DNA from: W0P33-017 sp963640395 | GTDB lineage: Bacteria; Bacillota; Clostridia; Lachnospirales; Lachnospiraceae | Length of the DNA stretch: 52,767 nucleotides | Assembly: GCA_963640395.1 (NCBI GenBank) | Contig: CAVHZH010000002.1 | Span: 1-52,767, forward strand | Reading direction: 5' to 3' | In this document: positions 33,156 through 42,397 of the stretch, in pieces | Numbering within the stretch: the stretch's first letter is position 1 | How the letters are laid out: every line of letters begins with the position of its first letter | Made by a program: the position numbers and the translations under genes | The notes under the pieces: generated by a model | Database searches by the model: none | Seen by the model: only the letters and a program-made list of their open reading frames with translations | What the model was told of the DNA's origin: nothing

Positions 33156-33228
33156 AGCGATAGACGGGGCTCGAACCCGCGGTCTCGACCTTGGCAAGGT
33201 CGCGCGTTACCAACTACGCCACTATCGC
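33156..33228 (-). tRNA. tRNA-Gly (anticodon GCC)
   Basis: 73 bases. Acceptor arms GCGATAG/CTATCGC, anticodon arm CGACC-TTGCCAA-GGTCG with anticodon GCC, and T arm GCGGGTTCGAGCCCCGT. The discriminator is T and CCA is not encoded. It has its own promoter and terminator and stands alone. Confidence 0.95.
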
Positions 33229-33279
33229 ACATCTGATATATTGTGTTGTTTTTGTGTGCTGTTCCTTAGCACAGGTATT

Positions 33280-33308
33280 ACTATACCTCATGCCTATCCA
33301 AAAGTCAA
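33280..33308 (-). promoter_or_regulatory. Promoter of tRNA-Gly
   Basis: TTGACT (33303-33308) and TATAGT (33280-33285), 17 bases apart on the minus strand. Confidence 0.8.
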
Positions 33309-33386
33309 GCATATTTTTTATTTTTTTTAATATTTTATAAAATTTGCTCATATACTGTACCAAACACGTGAGGGAGGTGCGATCCG

Positions 33387-33824
33387 ATGAGTAGACAAAC
33401 GAAAATTCTGGTGCTTCATATGAAGGAGCTGGTCTATACGGCGATCTTTGCTGTCTTAGGCATCATTCTCATCATTCTGCTCGTCACCATGTTTGGCGGT
33501 GACAAAAAAGAACTGGCAGAGACAGCCTCTGCTGCTTACATACCGGGTGTCTATACCTCATCCATTGATTTTAATAACCGCAGTGTGGATGTACAGGTTA
33601 TCGTAGACAAAAAACATATCAAGGATATCTCACTCGTTGAGCTGGCGGACAGCGTCGCCGTCATGTATCCGCTGATGGAGCCAACCATCGAACGCCTGCG
33701 CGATCAGATCGTGGAACAGCAGTCGCTGGAGGGCATTGCCTACGAATCCGAAAACCAGTATACCTCAGCCGTCCTGATGAACGCGATCGAACAGGCATTG
33801 CAAAAAGCAGCCCCGTCAGAGTGA
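33387..33824 (+). CDS. Membrane-anchored protein with an FMN_bind-like domain
   Basis: 145 residues. One N-terminal helix (LVYTAIFAVLGIILIILLVT), then a part that follows the FMN-binding-domain pattern: YIPGVYTSSI, VDVQVIVDKKHIKDISLVEL, and a C-terminal helix TSAVLMNAIEQALQKA. The SGAT[ST] motif whose threonine carries FMN in Rnf/Nqr proteins is missing (the position reads ESENQYTS), so covalent flavin is unlikely. Function unknown. GAGGGAGGT precedes the ATG. Confidence 0.75.
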   Translation: MSRQTKILVLHMKELVYTAIFAVLGIILIILLVTMFGGDKKELAETASAAYIPGVYTSSIDFNNRSVDVQVIVDKKHIKDISLVELADSVAVMYPLMEPTIERLRDQIVEQQSLEGIAYESENQYTSAVLMNAIEQALQKAAPSE

Positions 33825-33841
33825 TCTGGCAGGGCTGCTTT
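33802..33841. terminator. Two-way terminator between convergent genes
   Basis: Stem AAAGCAGCCC (33804-33813) / GGGCTGCTTT (33832-33841). It overlaps the last codons of the plus-strand gene, and five A precede it, giving five T for the minus-strand GH5 transcript. Confidence 0.75.
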
Positions 33842-33854
33842 CTTCCATCTTTAT

Positions 33855-34895
33855 TCACTTGTGCTTCTTCATCATCTTTACGAACCATCTCCCGGCATCG
33901 GACAGATCCGATGATTTCCAGCCGGCGGTTTTGGTGCAGCCCGGTTTGAGCAGTGAGGAAGTCTCTGCCTTATTCGTGAGGCTCCACACACAACTGCTGA
34001 CCTTATATTTGTCGAGCAGCTTCATCCATTTGTTCGCCTCTGTGCGGTTGACTGCACCCGCCCCGGATGCATCACAGATGCCATACTCGCTCACAAAGAC
34101 GGGCAAGCCTGCCTTCACCGCCTGCTCCAGCCTGTCGCGCAGCCAGTCCCGGTGTGTATCCGCGTAAAAGTGCAGCGCATACATCAGATTGTCATAGCCC
34201 TTGAGCGGAGCTGCTGCCGCCTGATCGATATCCTGACTCCACGTAGGTGTCCCTACAATAATAATGCCGTTCTTGTCGTATTTGCGGATCGTCTTGATCA
34301 CCGGTTTTGCGTACGACTTGATCTGCGCCCATGTCGTGCTGCCGTTCGGCTCATTGCAGATCTCGTAAAGGACATGGTCTGCATCTGCATAACGCTTTGC
34401 CATTATCCGGAAAAATTTCCTTGCCTGCACCTGATAGGTCTTTGGATTTCCGTCACCTAAAATGTGCCAGTCAACGATCACGTACATGCCGAGCCGCCCT
34501 GCGGCATCGACCGTATCATAGATCTGTTGTCTGAGCTTTTTGCGGTTTGCATCATCCGAGGTGCAATAGCCGTTGTATTCCGCCGTATACATCGCCAGAC
34601 GGACGATCTGCACACCCCACTGATCCCGCATCGTGCGCAGCGCCTTCTCATTCATATACTGCGGATACCATGCCAGCCCATGCGAGCTGACACCCTTTAG
34701 CTGAACCGCTTTTCCGTTCTGACCGGTCAGCTTCCCGTTTTTTACCGACAACTGCCCGTACTGCTCAACCGGCGTTTTTTCCGCTGCATATGTCAACTCC
34801 GGTGTCTGGCAGAGCGGGCTGACAAACAGGATGAGCATCAGCAGCAAGCACAGCACACTGCGCCTGCCGTGATTATGCAGATGCATATCTTCCAT
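33855..34895 (-). CDS. Secreted GH5-family endoglucanase
   Basis: 346 residues. A signal peptide (RRSVLCLLLMLILFVSP, probable cut after TYAA near 38) is followed by a GH5 catalytic barrel. The acid/base glutamate is Glu182 in YEICNEPNG and the nucleophile Glu270 in VFVSEYG; VDWH near 141 and HFYADTH near 242 are family residues. It probably cuts beta-1,4-glucan or a related polymer outside the cell. AAGGAGG overlaps the proA stop codon, so it is translated from the proline transcript, an unusual partner. Confidence 0.93.
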   Translation of the reverse strand: MEDMHLHNHGRRSVLCLLLMLILFVSPLCQTPELTYAAEKTPVEQYGQLSVKNGKLTGQNGKAVQLKGVSSHGLAWYPQYMNEKALRTMRDQWGVQIVRLAMYTAEYNGYCTSDDANRKKLRQQIYDTVDAAGRLGMYVIVDWHILGDGNPKTYQVQARKFFRIMAKRYADADHVLYEICNEPNGSTTWAQIKSYAKPVIKTIRKYDKNGIIIVGTPTWSQDIDQAAAAPLKGYDNLMYALHFYADTHRDWLRDRLEQAVKAGLPVFVSEYGICDASGAGAVNRTEANKWMKLLDKYKVSSCVWSLTNKAETSSLLKPGCTKTAGWKSSDLSDAGRWFVKMMKKHK

Positions 34896-34908
34896 TCAGC
34901 ATACCTCC

Positions 34909-36165
34909 TTAGCGGATCTGGCCGTTTCCATGAATCACATATTTATAGCTGCACAGCTCATCAAGTCCCATCGGGCCGCGCGCATGCAGCTTCTGTGTCG
35001 AGATACCCATCTCACAGCCCAGCCCGAATTCACCGCCATCGGTAAAACGGGTCGATGCGTTGACATAGACAGCCGCAGAATCCACGGCTCTGACAAACCG
35101 GTCGGCATGCTCCTCATCCTGTGTCAGAATCGATTCGCTGTGTCCGGTCGAATGTGCCGCGATATGAGCGATCGCTTCATCAACACCCGCTACGACCTTC
35201 ACAGCGAGAATATAGTCCAGAAACTCCGTATCAAAATCATCCGCCCCGGCGGGAGTTCCATCGATGATCTGCGCCGCACGCGCATCCAGCCGCAGCTCTA
35301 CCGGCTGCTTTCCCGCTGCGCTGCGCTCATCCACCAGACGCTTTTTGAGTTCCGGCAGGAAACGCTCTGCCACATCCTCTGCCACCAGACAGACCTCCAT
35401 CGCATTGCATACGCTCGGTCTGCTCGTCTTGGCATTTTCTACGATATCCAACGCCTGTGCCAGATCCGCGGAGCTGTCCACATAGATATGGCAGATGCCT
35501 GTCCCGGTCTGGATACACGGTACCTTTGCACGCTCCACGCACGCGCGGATCAGTCCTGCGCCACCGCGCGGAATGAGCAGGTCAACGTATCCGACCGCCT
35601 CCATCAGCTCGTTCGCGCTGGCATGTGTCGTATCCTCGATCAGATTGATGGTCTCCATCGGCAGTTTTTCCGCTGCAAGTCCCTGCTTGAGTGCATGTAC
35701 GATCGCCGCACTGCTGCGCCAAGCCTCTTTTCCACAGCGCAGGATGCAGGCATTGCCACTCTTGACCGCCAGCGCCGCCGCGTCGCTCGTCACATTCGGT
35801 CTGCTCTCATAAATGATCGCCACCACACCGAGCGGGCAGCCGACACGCTCGATTTTCAGCCCGTTCGGGCGGCTGTGGCTGTAACGCACCTTTCCGACCG
35901 GATCGGGCAGCTCTGCCACCTGGCGGATGCCCTCAGCCATCGCCTCGATACGCTCCTTTGTCAGACGCAGGCGGTCTAACATCACCTCCGAGATCTGTCC
36001 CTTTGCCGCAAGCATGTCTGCTTCATTAGCGGTGAGGATCGCATCCGTTTCCGCGATCAGACAGTCCGCCATCGCGCGCAGCGCCGCATTTTTCTGTTCA
36101 CTGTCTGCCTGTGCGATCTGTGCCTTGACACCGCGCGCAGACTCTAAAATCTGTTGTGTTGTCAT
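34909..36165 (-). CDS. proA: Glutamate-5-semialdehyde dehydrogenase
   Basis: Second enzyme of proline synthesis, 418 residues, which reduces glutamyl 5-phosphate with NADPH. The catalytic cysteine is in TSRPSVCNAMEVCLV, and YESRPNVTSDAAAL, ITRGGAGL-like IPRGGAGLIRACVE and FTDGGEFGLGCEMGIS are typical. It overlaps the end of proB by four bases. The two products act in sequence, and the unstable phosphate is thought to pass between them. Confidence 0.97.
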   Translation of the reverse strand: MTTQQILESARGVKAQIAQADSEQKNAALRAMADCLIAETDAILTANEADMLAAKGQISEVMLDRLRLTKERIEAMAEGIRQVAELPDPVGKVRYSHSRPNGLKIERVGCPLGVVAIIYESRPNVTSDAAALAVKSGNACILRCGKEAWRSSAAIVHALKQGLAAEKLPMETINLIEDTTHASANELMEAVGYVDLLIPRGGAGLIRACVERAKVPCIQTGTGICHIYVDSSADLAQALDIVENAKTSRPSVCNAMEVCLVAEDVAERFLPELKKRLVDERSAAGKQPVELRLDARAAQIIDGTPAGADDFDTEFLDYILAVKVVAGVDEAIAHIAAHSTGHSESILTQDEEHADRFVRAVDSAAVYVNASTRFTDGGEFGLGCEMGISTQKLHARGPMGLDELCSYKYVIHGNGQIR

Positions 36166-36935
36166 AAATTTCCCTCCCCGATAAATCTCGTTCCGACCGG
36201 TTTGCCCTCTACGATATCATACAATACCTCCGGTCTTGCGCCGTTGGTGATGACCATGTCAAAGCCTGCCTGCGTTGCGAGCTGTGCCGCATGCAGCTTG
36301 GTCGCCATGCCGCCTGTTCCGAGCGTGCTGCCGCTGCCGCCGGCGAGCGCCTTGATCTCCGGCGTGATCGCCTCCACGCGTGAAATAAAGCGTGCACTTT
36401 TATTTTTATGCGGATCCTCCGTATACAATCCGTCAATATCCGATAATAAAACGAGCAGGTCTGATTTGATACAGCATGCCACGATCGCCGCCAGCGTGTC
36501 ATTGTCACCGACTGAGAACTCATCCGTCGCGATCGTATCATTCTCATTGATGACCGGTATGGCATCCAGCTCCAGCAGCCGGAACAACGTATTTTCCAGA
36601 TTCATCCGGCGGTCGTCATGGTCAAAATCGGCGCGGGTCAGCAGAATCTGTGCTGCCACATGATTATACTCCGCAAACATCCGGTCATAGGTATACATCA
36701 GCTCACATTGTCCGACCGCTGCTGCTGCCTGCTTGGTCGCCGTATCACTCGGACGCTCGCGAAGCTGCATCTTGCCAACGCCCATCGCGATCGCTCCCGA
36801 CGATACAAATACGATCTCATGACCTGCGTTTTTCAGGTCGCTGAGCACCTTTACCAGCTTCTCGACGCGGCGGATATTGAGCCGTCCGGTCGGATATGCC
36901 AACGTAGATGTGCCTACCTTCACTGTTATTCTCAT
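36162..36935 (-). CDS. proB: Glutamate 5-kinase without PUA domain
   Basis: First enzyme of proline synthesis, 257 residues. The amino-acid kinase fold is complete: VKVGTSTLAYPTGRLN, FVSSGAIAMGVGKM, INENDTIATDEFSVGDNDTL and GTGGMATKLHAAQLA. The enterobacterial form has an extra C-terminal PUA domain of about 100 residues, which is absent here, as in several Firmicutes. GGAGGAGAAT precedes the ATG. It lies below the folate fusion gene with 18 bases between. Confidence 0.95.
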   Translation of the reverse strand: MRITVKVGTSTLAYPTGRLNIRRVEKLVKVLSDLKNAGHEIVFVSSGAIAMGVGKMQLRERPSDTATKQAAAAVGQCELMYTYDRMFAEYNHVAAQILLTRADFDHDDRRMNLENTLFRLLELDAIPVINENDTIATDEFSVGDNDTLAAIVACCIKSDLLVLLSDIDGLYTEDPHKNKSARFISRVEAITPEIKALAGGSGSTLGTGGMATKLHAAQLATQAGFDMVITNGARPEVLYDIVEGKPVGTRFIGEGNL

Positions 36936-36953
36936 TTTCTATTCTCCTCCATG

Positions 36954-38813
36954 TTACTCCTGCACCCCGGTATGGGAATTTTCTTCCAAAAGCAATTTTC
37001 TGACAGCCCCGATCAGATACAGCGAGCCAAATACAATGCATGTCTCATCCGCATCCATCGCACGGATCAGCCGGATCAGATGCTGCTCATCCAGGCAGAC
37101 ATCCGCCCGTCCGCCCTTTCCGCGGATCATCGCACAGAGCGCATCTGCGGATAACGCACGGCTGCTGTCCGGCGTGAGCGTATAGATATGGTCTGCAAAC
37201 GGCAGGATCAGATCGATCATCGTCTCATAATCCTTCTCCGCCATCACGCCCATAAAAAATGTATAGTTCTGCGGCTTCCATGTGCGCAGGCTCTCCACCA
37301 GCGCATGTACGCCATGCACATTGTGTGCACCATCCAGAATGACCCGCGGCTGCTCTGCGACGAGCTCCATGCGGCCATGCCACCTTGCGTTTTTTATACC
37401 ATTCCAGACTGCCTGCGGCGTGATCTGTGCAAAGGTCTGTGCCAGCAGCTCCGCCGCCTCGATCGCTGCCGCCGCATTCCGGTGCTGGTAAGCGCCGAGC
37501 ATTCCGATCTCATAGCTTTTGCCGCGGTAATGTCCGTCCGCGTCAACCGTCCCGCTGATATGCACCGGCACACCTGGTTTTTCGCAGCGCGCTGTCAGCA
37601 CATCGAGCGCCTCCTGCGGCTGATCCATCAGGACTGCCTGTGTACCAGCCTTTAAAATGCCCGCTTTTTCCGATGCGATCTGTGCAACCGTCGTGCCGAG
37701 ATACTCCGTATGCTCCAGCCCGATCTCTGTGATAACGGACACGAGCGGCGCGGGTATGATGTTCGTTGCATCGAGCCTGCCGCCCAGTCCGGTTTCCATC
37801 ACAACGAGATCCACGCCCTCCTGCCTGTAATAAAGCAAGGCGATTGCCAGACAATAGTCAAACATCGTCAGGCTCAGACCCTTTGACACGCGCAGCCTGT
37901 GCCCCGCCCGCCAGATGACACGCCCGAGACGCAGCACCTCCTCCGGTGCGATCTGTGTGTGCCCGATCTGTATCCGTTCGGTAAAATGCTCCAGATGCGG
38001 CGAAGTAAAACAGCCCACGCGAAGCCCTGCCTGCACACAGATTTCCGTCAAAAATGCAGCGACCGAGCCTTTTCCGTTTGTGCCCGCAATGTGCACAAAG
38101 CGCAGCTCCTCCTGCGGCTGCCCGAGCAGCTCACAGACTGCCGCACTGCATACGACACCCGGCGCTTTTCCAAAGCGCCTGCTGCCGCTGATCTGTGCGA
38201 CCATCGTCTCATAGTCCATCGTGTCACATGCCGCGTAGCTTCGGTATTCCGTCTGCACATAGTCCATACGGACATCCGCCGGTTCACAAAGCGGCGGCAG
38301 CTCATCCGTCAACTGGACATCAAATGCGATGCCGATACGCACCAGACCCGGATGCTCCGAGAAATAACGGTCGTAATATCCTTTGCCGTATCCGCAGCGT
38401 GAACCGTCAACCGCAAACGCCACACCCGGCACAAGCACCAGCGCATCCTCCCAGTCTACCGGCTCGCGCCCGTCATCTACCGGTTCCAATACGTGAAACG
38501 CGCCCTCGCAGAGCTCCTGTCTGCTCCCCACCTCATAAAAATCCATCCGGCTGCCCGCATCCTGCGCATACACGCGCGGAAATGCGATCTGCCGGTCACC
38601 CATTGCAAAAAAGCGTTCGGTCAACCCCCACAGATCTGCCTCCTGCGGCAGCGGCGCATAACAGCAGATCCGGCGCGCCTCCCGCACAATGGGCATCTGC
38701 CAGAGCAGCTCACAGATCATATGTGACCGCGCGGCATACGCATCCGGCGTGATCGCCGCACGCTTCTCTTTCATTTTTTTGCGAAGTGCACTTTTTTCTG
38801 ACACCGCGCTCAT
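36954..38813 (-). CDS. Fusion of 5-formyltetrahydrofolate cyclo-ligase and folylpolyglutamate synthase
   Basis: 619 residues with two complete enzymes. Residues 1 to about 192 are 5-FCL (YgfA/MTHFS), with the basic N-terminus SALRKKMKEKR, VPGVAFAVDGSRCGYGKGYY and an ATP-binding YDRYF. From about residue 199 (MDYETMVAQISGSRRFGKAPG) a FolC domain begins, with the P-loop HIAGTNGKGSV, METGLGGRLDATN and LDGAHN. The first recycles 5-formyl-THF, the second adds glutamates to folates, so the fusion links folate repair to retention. No internal ribosome site was seen at the junction. It overlaps the ATPase gene by four bases. Confidence 0.93.
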   Translation of the reverse strand: MSAVSEKSALRKKMKEKRAAITPDAYAARSHMICELLWQMPIVREARRICCYAPLPQEADLWGLTERFFAMGDRQIAFPRVYAQDAGSRMDFYEVGSRQELCEGAFHVLEPVDDGREPVDWEDALVLVPGVAFAVDGSRCGYGKGYYDRYFSEHPGLVRIGIAFDVQLTDELPPLCEPADVRMDYVQTEYRSYAACDTMDYETMVAQISGSRRFGKAPGVVCSAAVCELLGQPQEELRFVHIAGTNGKGSVAAFLTEICVQAGLRVGCFTSPHLEHFTERIQIGHTQIAPEEVLRLGRVIWRAGHRLRVSKGLSLTMFDYCLAIALLYYRQEGVDLVVMETGLGGRLDATNIIPAPLVSVITEIGLEHTEYLGTTVAQIASEKAGILKAGTQAVLMDQPQEALDVLTARCEKPGVPVHISGTVDADGHYRGKSYEIGMLGAYQHRNAAAAIEAAELLAQTFAQITPQAVWNGIKNARWHGRMELVAEQPRVILDGAHNVHGVHALVESLRTWKPQNYTFFMGVMAEKDYETMIDLILPFADHIYTLTPDSSRALSADALCAMIRGKGGRADVCLDEQHLIRLIRAMDADETCIVFGSLYLIGAVRKLLLEENSHTGVQE

Positions 38814-41209
38814 TCACGTGCCTCCCTTGCATAGCGTTTGCGCAGCCTGCCAAACAGCCGGGTTGTTTTTTCCACAAGCAGGCTCAGATAGCGCAGTAAC
38901 GGCTCGGTGAGCATTGCAAACACGATGAGTAGCATCGCACACTGCTTGGAAATACTGTTAATTGCAAATAAGTGGCTGATCTCCATGACACAGAACAGCC
39001 ATCCGACAATCACGCCGATGAGCATGATCCAGTGCAGCCGGTTCATCGGCGAAGCGATCCTGTATAAAATCATAAAGCCGACGATCGCAACGATGATCGT
39101 ACATGCCGTTGAGACATCTTCCGCATTAACCGCAAACTCCTTGCAGAAAATGACCATCGCGCTGACGACGAGAAAATCCGTCAGTCCCGCAGGCAGTGCC
39201 TTCCGTATGACTTTGGATAAAAAGTGCCCCTGTATCCGCTCCTTATTCGGCTCTAACGACATGATAAAGCCCGGAATACCGATCGTAAACATACTGATCA
39301 GCGAGATCTGTGCCGGTTCTAACGGATACTCCAACACCATGCACACCGAAAACAGCGATAAGAGCATGGAAAATATATTTTTTACGAGAAACAGTGCTGC
39401 CGTGCGCTCGATGTTGTTGACCACCCTGCGCCCCTCAGCCACGACCGCAGGCATTTTTGAAAAATCGGAATCCATCAGCACAAGCTGTGCGACCTGCGAA
39501 GCCGCCTCGCTGCCGGATGCCATCGCAATGCTGCAATCCGCATCCTTGAGCGCGAGCACATCGTTGACACCGTCTCCGGTCATCGCAACTGTCTCTCCTT
39601 TTGCCTTCATCGCACGCACGAGCGCGCGCTTCTGATCCGGTGTCACCCTGCCGAAAACGACATATTTCGTCGCTGCGTTCGCCAGATCTGCCGGAGTCCG
39701 CAGTGTGGACGCATCAATATAGCGACCGGCATTGGCAATACCCGACTGCGCCGCGACCTCCGCTACCGTCACCGGGTTGTCCCCGGAGATCACGCGCACC
39801 TGTACGCCCTGTCTGGCAAAATACGCAAACGTCTCCTTTGCACCCTCACGGATCGGATTCGCGAGCATCACATAGGCAAGTGAAGTCGCCTTTCCGGTCA
39901 GCGCACCGCCGTCAAGCTCGCCGTCATACGCCGCAAAGACAAGCACGCGACAGCCCTGCGCCGCATATTCGCTGATCGCCGCCTCCTGCTCGGCATAATC
40001 GTCCCGCAGTACAAATTCCGGCGCACCGAGCACAAAGGTGCTTCCCGCAAACTGCACACCCGAATATTTTGTTTTGGAAGAAAAGCCCTGTACCGCCTGC
40101 GGTCGCAGTAATACCTGCTCCTTGTGGTAATACTCCTGCAGCGCCTCCATCGTTATATTATCTGCCGCCTGTGCACGCACAAATGCCGCCAGCCACTCGT
40201 CTGCACTGTGCTCCTCATATGCATCCATCAGCGGCTTGACCTCCTGCACACACATGCGCGGCTCCGTGATCGTTCCGGTCTTGTCCACGCATAACACATC
40301 CACGCGCGCTAAGGTCTCGATACATTTCATATTGTGGATCAATACCTGCCTGCTCGCCAGCCGCGCCGCGCTGACCGCCATCGCCACGGTCGCCATCAGA
40401 TACAGTCCCTCCGGGATCATACCGATCACCGATGCGACCATGCTGGTCACACTGTTCCTCAGCTCGTTGCCTCTGATCACATACTGCTGGATAAACAGCG
40501 TCAGTCCGATCGGGATAATGAGCACACCTACGACCTTTACGAGCCGGTCAAGTGCACGGATCATCTCGGACTGCTCGCCCTCCTTGCTCTTGGTCGCCTG
40601 CAGGGTCAGTCTGGAAATATAAGAATCCGCCCCAACGTGCTCCAATCTGGCGATACACGTACCGGACACGATAAAGCTGCCAGAGAGCAGCTCATCACCG
40701 TTCTGTTTGACAATCTCATCAGATTCTCCGGTCAGCAGCGACTCATTGACCGACACGCTTCCGCGCATCACGACCGCATCCGCCGGAATCTGGCAGCCAG
40801 CCGCAAGGATGACCATATCGTCCAGCACGAGCTGCTCACTGTCAAGCTCCACACGCACGCCGTCACGCATGGTCTGTACCTTTGTCTTTCCAACCAGCGT
40901 CAGGTCGTCCAATACCTTTTTCGCGCGCAGCTCCTGTACAATACCGATCACTGCATTTGCCGTGATGACGATCAAAAATGTCAGGTCACGGAAGGAACCA
41001 ACCATGATCAGCAAGATCGCAAGCACGAGAAAAATCGCATTAAAATAGGTAAAAACATTTTCTTTTACAATGTCCTTTGTCGTTTTGGTCGCGGACTCCA
41101 CACTCTGGTTCGTCAGCCCCTGCTTCTGCCGCTGCTGCACCTGTCCATCGGTCAGTCCGACCATCGGATCGCTCTCAAAACGCTCGATCTGCATTTTTGT
41201 TTCACTCAA
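38810..41209 (-). CDS. Cation-transporting P-type ATPase (CtpE-like)
   Basis: About 800 residues. The phosphorylation site is DKTGTIT, the hinge TGDGVNDVLALKDADCSIAM, the actuator loop LTGESDEIVKQ, and the membrane M4 motif IPEGLYLMATVAM. PEGL in place of the heavy-metal CPC motif excludes copper or zinc pumps; calcium or magnesium is more likely. The promoter (41241-41269) rules out the first ATG of the frame. I start at a TTG (41209) after AAGGTG; the ATG at 41194 is the alternative. It heads a probable five-gene operon. Confidence 0.9.
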   Translation of the reverse strand: MSETKMQIERFESDPMVGLTDGQVQQRQKQGLTNQSVESATKTTKDIVKENVFTYFNAIFLVLAILLIMVGSFRDLTFLIVITANAVIGIVQELRAKKVLDDLTLVGKTKVQTMRDGVRVELDSEQLVLDDMVILAAGCQIPADAVVMRGSVSVNESLLTGESDEIVKQNGDELLSGSFIVSGTCIARLEHVGADSYISRLTLQATKSKEGEQSEMIRALDRLVKVVGVLIIPIGLTLFIQQYVIRGNELRNSVTSMVASVIGMIPEGLYLMATVAMAVSAARLASRQVLIHNMKCIETLARVDVLCVDKTGTITEPRMCVQEVKPLMDAYEEHSADEWLAAFVRAQAADNITMEALQEYYHKEQVLLRPQAVQGFSSKTKYSGVQFAGSTFVLGAPEFVLRDDYAEQEAAISEYAAQGCRVLVFAAYDGELDGGALTGKATSLAYVMLANPIREGAKETFAYFARQGVQVRVISGDNPVTVAEVAAQSGIANAGRYIDASTLRTPADLANAATKYVVFGRVTPDQKRALVRAMKAKGETVAMTGDGVNDVLALKDADCSIAMASGSEAASQVAQLVLMDSDFSKMPAVVAEGRRVVNNIERTAALFLVKNIFSMLLSLFSVCMVLEYPLEPAQISLISMFTIGIPGFIMSLEPNKERIQGHFLSKVIRKALPAGLTDFLVVSAMVIFCKEFAVNAEDVSTACTIIVAIVGFMILYRIASPMNRLHWIMLIGVIVGWLFCVMEISHLFAINSISKQCAMLLIVFAMLTEPLLRYLSLLVEKTTRLFGRLRKRYAREARE

Positions 41210-41240
41210 AAAACATACACCTTCTTTCAACAATACCAAC

Positions 41241-41269
41241 ATTATAGATTCTATGTACAAAAAAAGCAA
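41241..41269 (-). promoter_or_regulatory. Promoter of the P-type ATPase operon
   Basis: TTGCTT (41264-41269) and TATAAT (41241-41246), 17 bases apart; the -35 lies in the terminator of the gene before it. Confidence 0.7.
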
Positions 41270-41288
41270 GGCAGGATACCTTGCTTTT
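41259..41288 (-). terminator. Terminator after degV
   Basis: Minus-strand stem GCAAGG/CCTTGC with loop TATCCTG and seven T. Confidence 0.85.
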
Positions 41289-41300
41289 CCGTTGATTTAC

Positions 41301-41384
41301 TAATAGTTCAGTCATCACCTCCAAAATGTGCTCATTCATGCAAGCATGATTCACACATTTTTGGAGGTGATGACTGAACTGTTA
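41301..41384. repeat. Long imperfect palindrome (family E), copy 1
   Basis: Arms AGTTCAGTCATCACCTCC and GGAGGTGATGACTGAACT are perfect complements, continued by AAAATGTG/CACATTTTT with one bulge and an inner CATGC/GCATG. The ends TAATAGTTCAG/CTGAACTGTTA are near-inverted. It ends three bases from the degV stop codon. Confidence 0.85.
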
Positions 41385-41387
41385 CTT

Positions 41388-42245
41388 CTATACCGCCAGT
41401 ATCACGCCGCCGTCATTCGCATACATCGAGCTGACACCGGCGGTATTTACGACAATGATCTTTTTAAAATGCGCAAGCTGCTCAACCTTCTCCTTCACAC
41501 GCTTTGCACGCTCCGGGCAGTTGCAATGTGCGATCGCAAGCACCTTTTCCTCGCAGTTTTTTGTGACGCTGAGCATTTTTGTGACCATTGATTCCAGCGC
41601 CTTGTTCATCCCGCGCGCCTGTCCAAGCTGCTGGATCGCCCCGATCTCGGTCGAGCCCATCACCGGCTTGATGTTGAGCGCAGTCGCTAACATCGCTTTC
41701 AGGTTGCTAAGTCTGCCGTTTTTGCGCAGCGTCTCCAGTGTCTCCAGCACAAAAAACGTGTTCATGCCATCGATATATTTCTCGACCCGCTGAACGACCT
41801 GTTCAAAAGTGCATCCGGCATCCTCATACTCCTGAATCTTCATACCGATCAATGTCTCTCCGATCGATGCCGACCGCGAATCAAAAACATGGATCTGCGT
41901 GCCTGCTGGCACTTCGCCCTCTGCCATTTTCTCCTCGTACAGATCCTTCGCCAGCATCGCACTATTGTACGAGCCGGACAACTGAGAGGACAGTGTCACC
42001 ATGTATACATGCTCCGTCCCATCCCCGAACGCATCGATATAGCGTGCAGGCGCGGGACAGGAGGACTTCGGACAGTTCGGACTCTCCTTCACCTTCTGCA
42101 AAAACTCTGCCTGATTAAACGTCTCATCATCCATGATATGATAATCGTCCACATCCAGTGCCAGTGCTATATTTTCAAAATGTGTATCCTCTTTCAAATT
42201 GTCTGTCAGTTCTCCGCAACTGTCGATCAGAATCTTATAGCTCAT
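41388..42245 (-). CDS. DegV-family fatty-acid-binding protein
   Basis: 285 residues. The DegV opening YKILIDSCGELTDNLKEDTH, SCPAPARYIDAF with the lipid-site residues, and VTLSSQLSGSYNSAMLA are visible. DegV proteins (FakB type) hold fatty acids for the FakA kinase; no fakA is in the window. AGGAGGCGTAGT precedes the ATG. The gene is flanked on both sides by inverted copies of the family E hairpin. Confidence 0.93.
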   Translation of the reverse strand: MSYKILIDSCGELTDNLKEDTHFENIALALDVDDYHIMDDETFNQAEFLQKVKESPNCPKSSCPAPARYIDAFGDGTEHVYMVTLSSQLSGSYNSAMLAKDLYEEKMAEGEVPAGTQIHVFDSRSASIGETLIGMKIQEYEDAGCTFEQVVQRVEKYIDGMNTFFVLETLETLRKNGRLSNLKAMLATALNIKPVMGSTEIGAIQQLGQARGMNKALESMVTKMLSVTKNCEEKVLAIAHCNCPERAKRVKEKVEQLAHFKKIIVVNTAGVSSMYANDGGVILAV

Positions 42246-42397
42246 ACTACGCCTCCTGTTTTCACCCTGCTTTGTGTATTATTATATGCATTTTCAAAAA
42301 TTACATTATACTTTTTAAATAATTATGTGATGTGGTTTTCATTACTACATTACAATAGCACAAATCCTAACATTTGAAAAGAGGTTTTTTATATTTT

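Noticed and set aside
34930..35979. Long plus-strand frame (349 codons) opposite proA
   Set aside because: Antisense shadow; proA is fully conserved on the other strand.
40334..41377. Long plus-strand frame (347 codons) opposite the P-type ATPase gene
   Set aside because: Arg/His/Gln-rich composition typical of an antisense shadow; the minus-strand gene has all P-type ATPase motifs.
41388..42245. degV cassette as a composite transposon between inverted hairpins
   Set aside because: No transposase and no target duplication at the outer borders; the hairpins are better explained as separate small elements.
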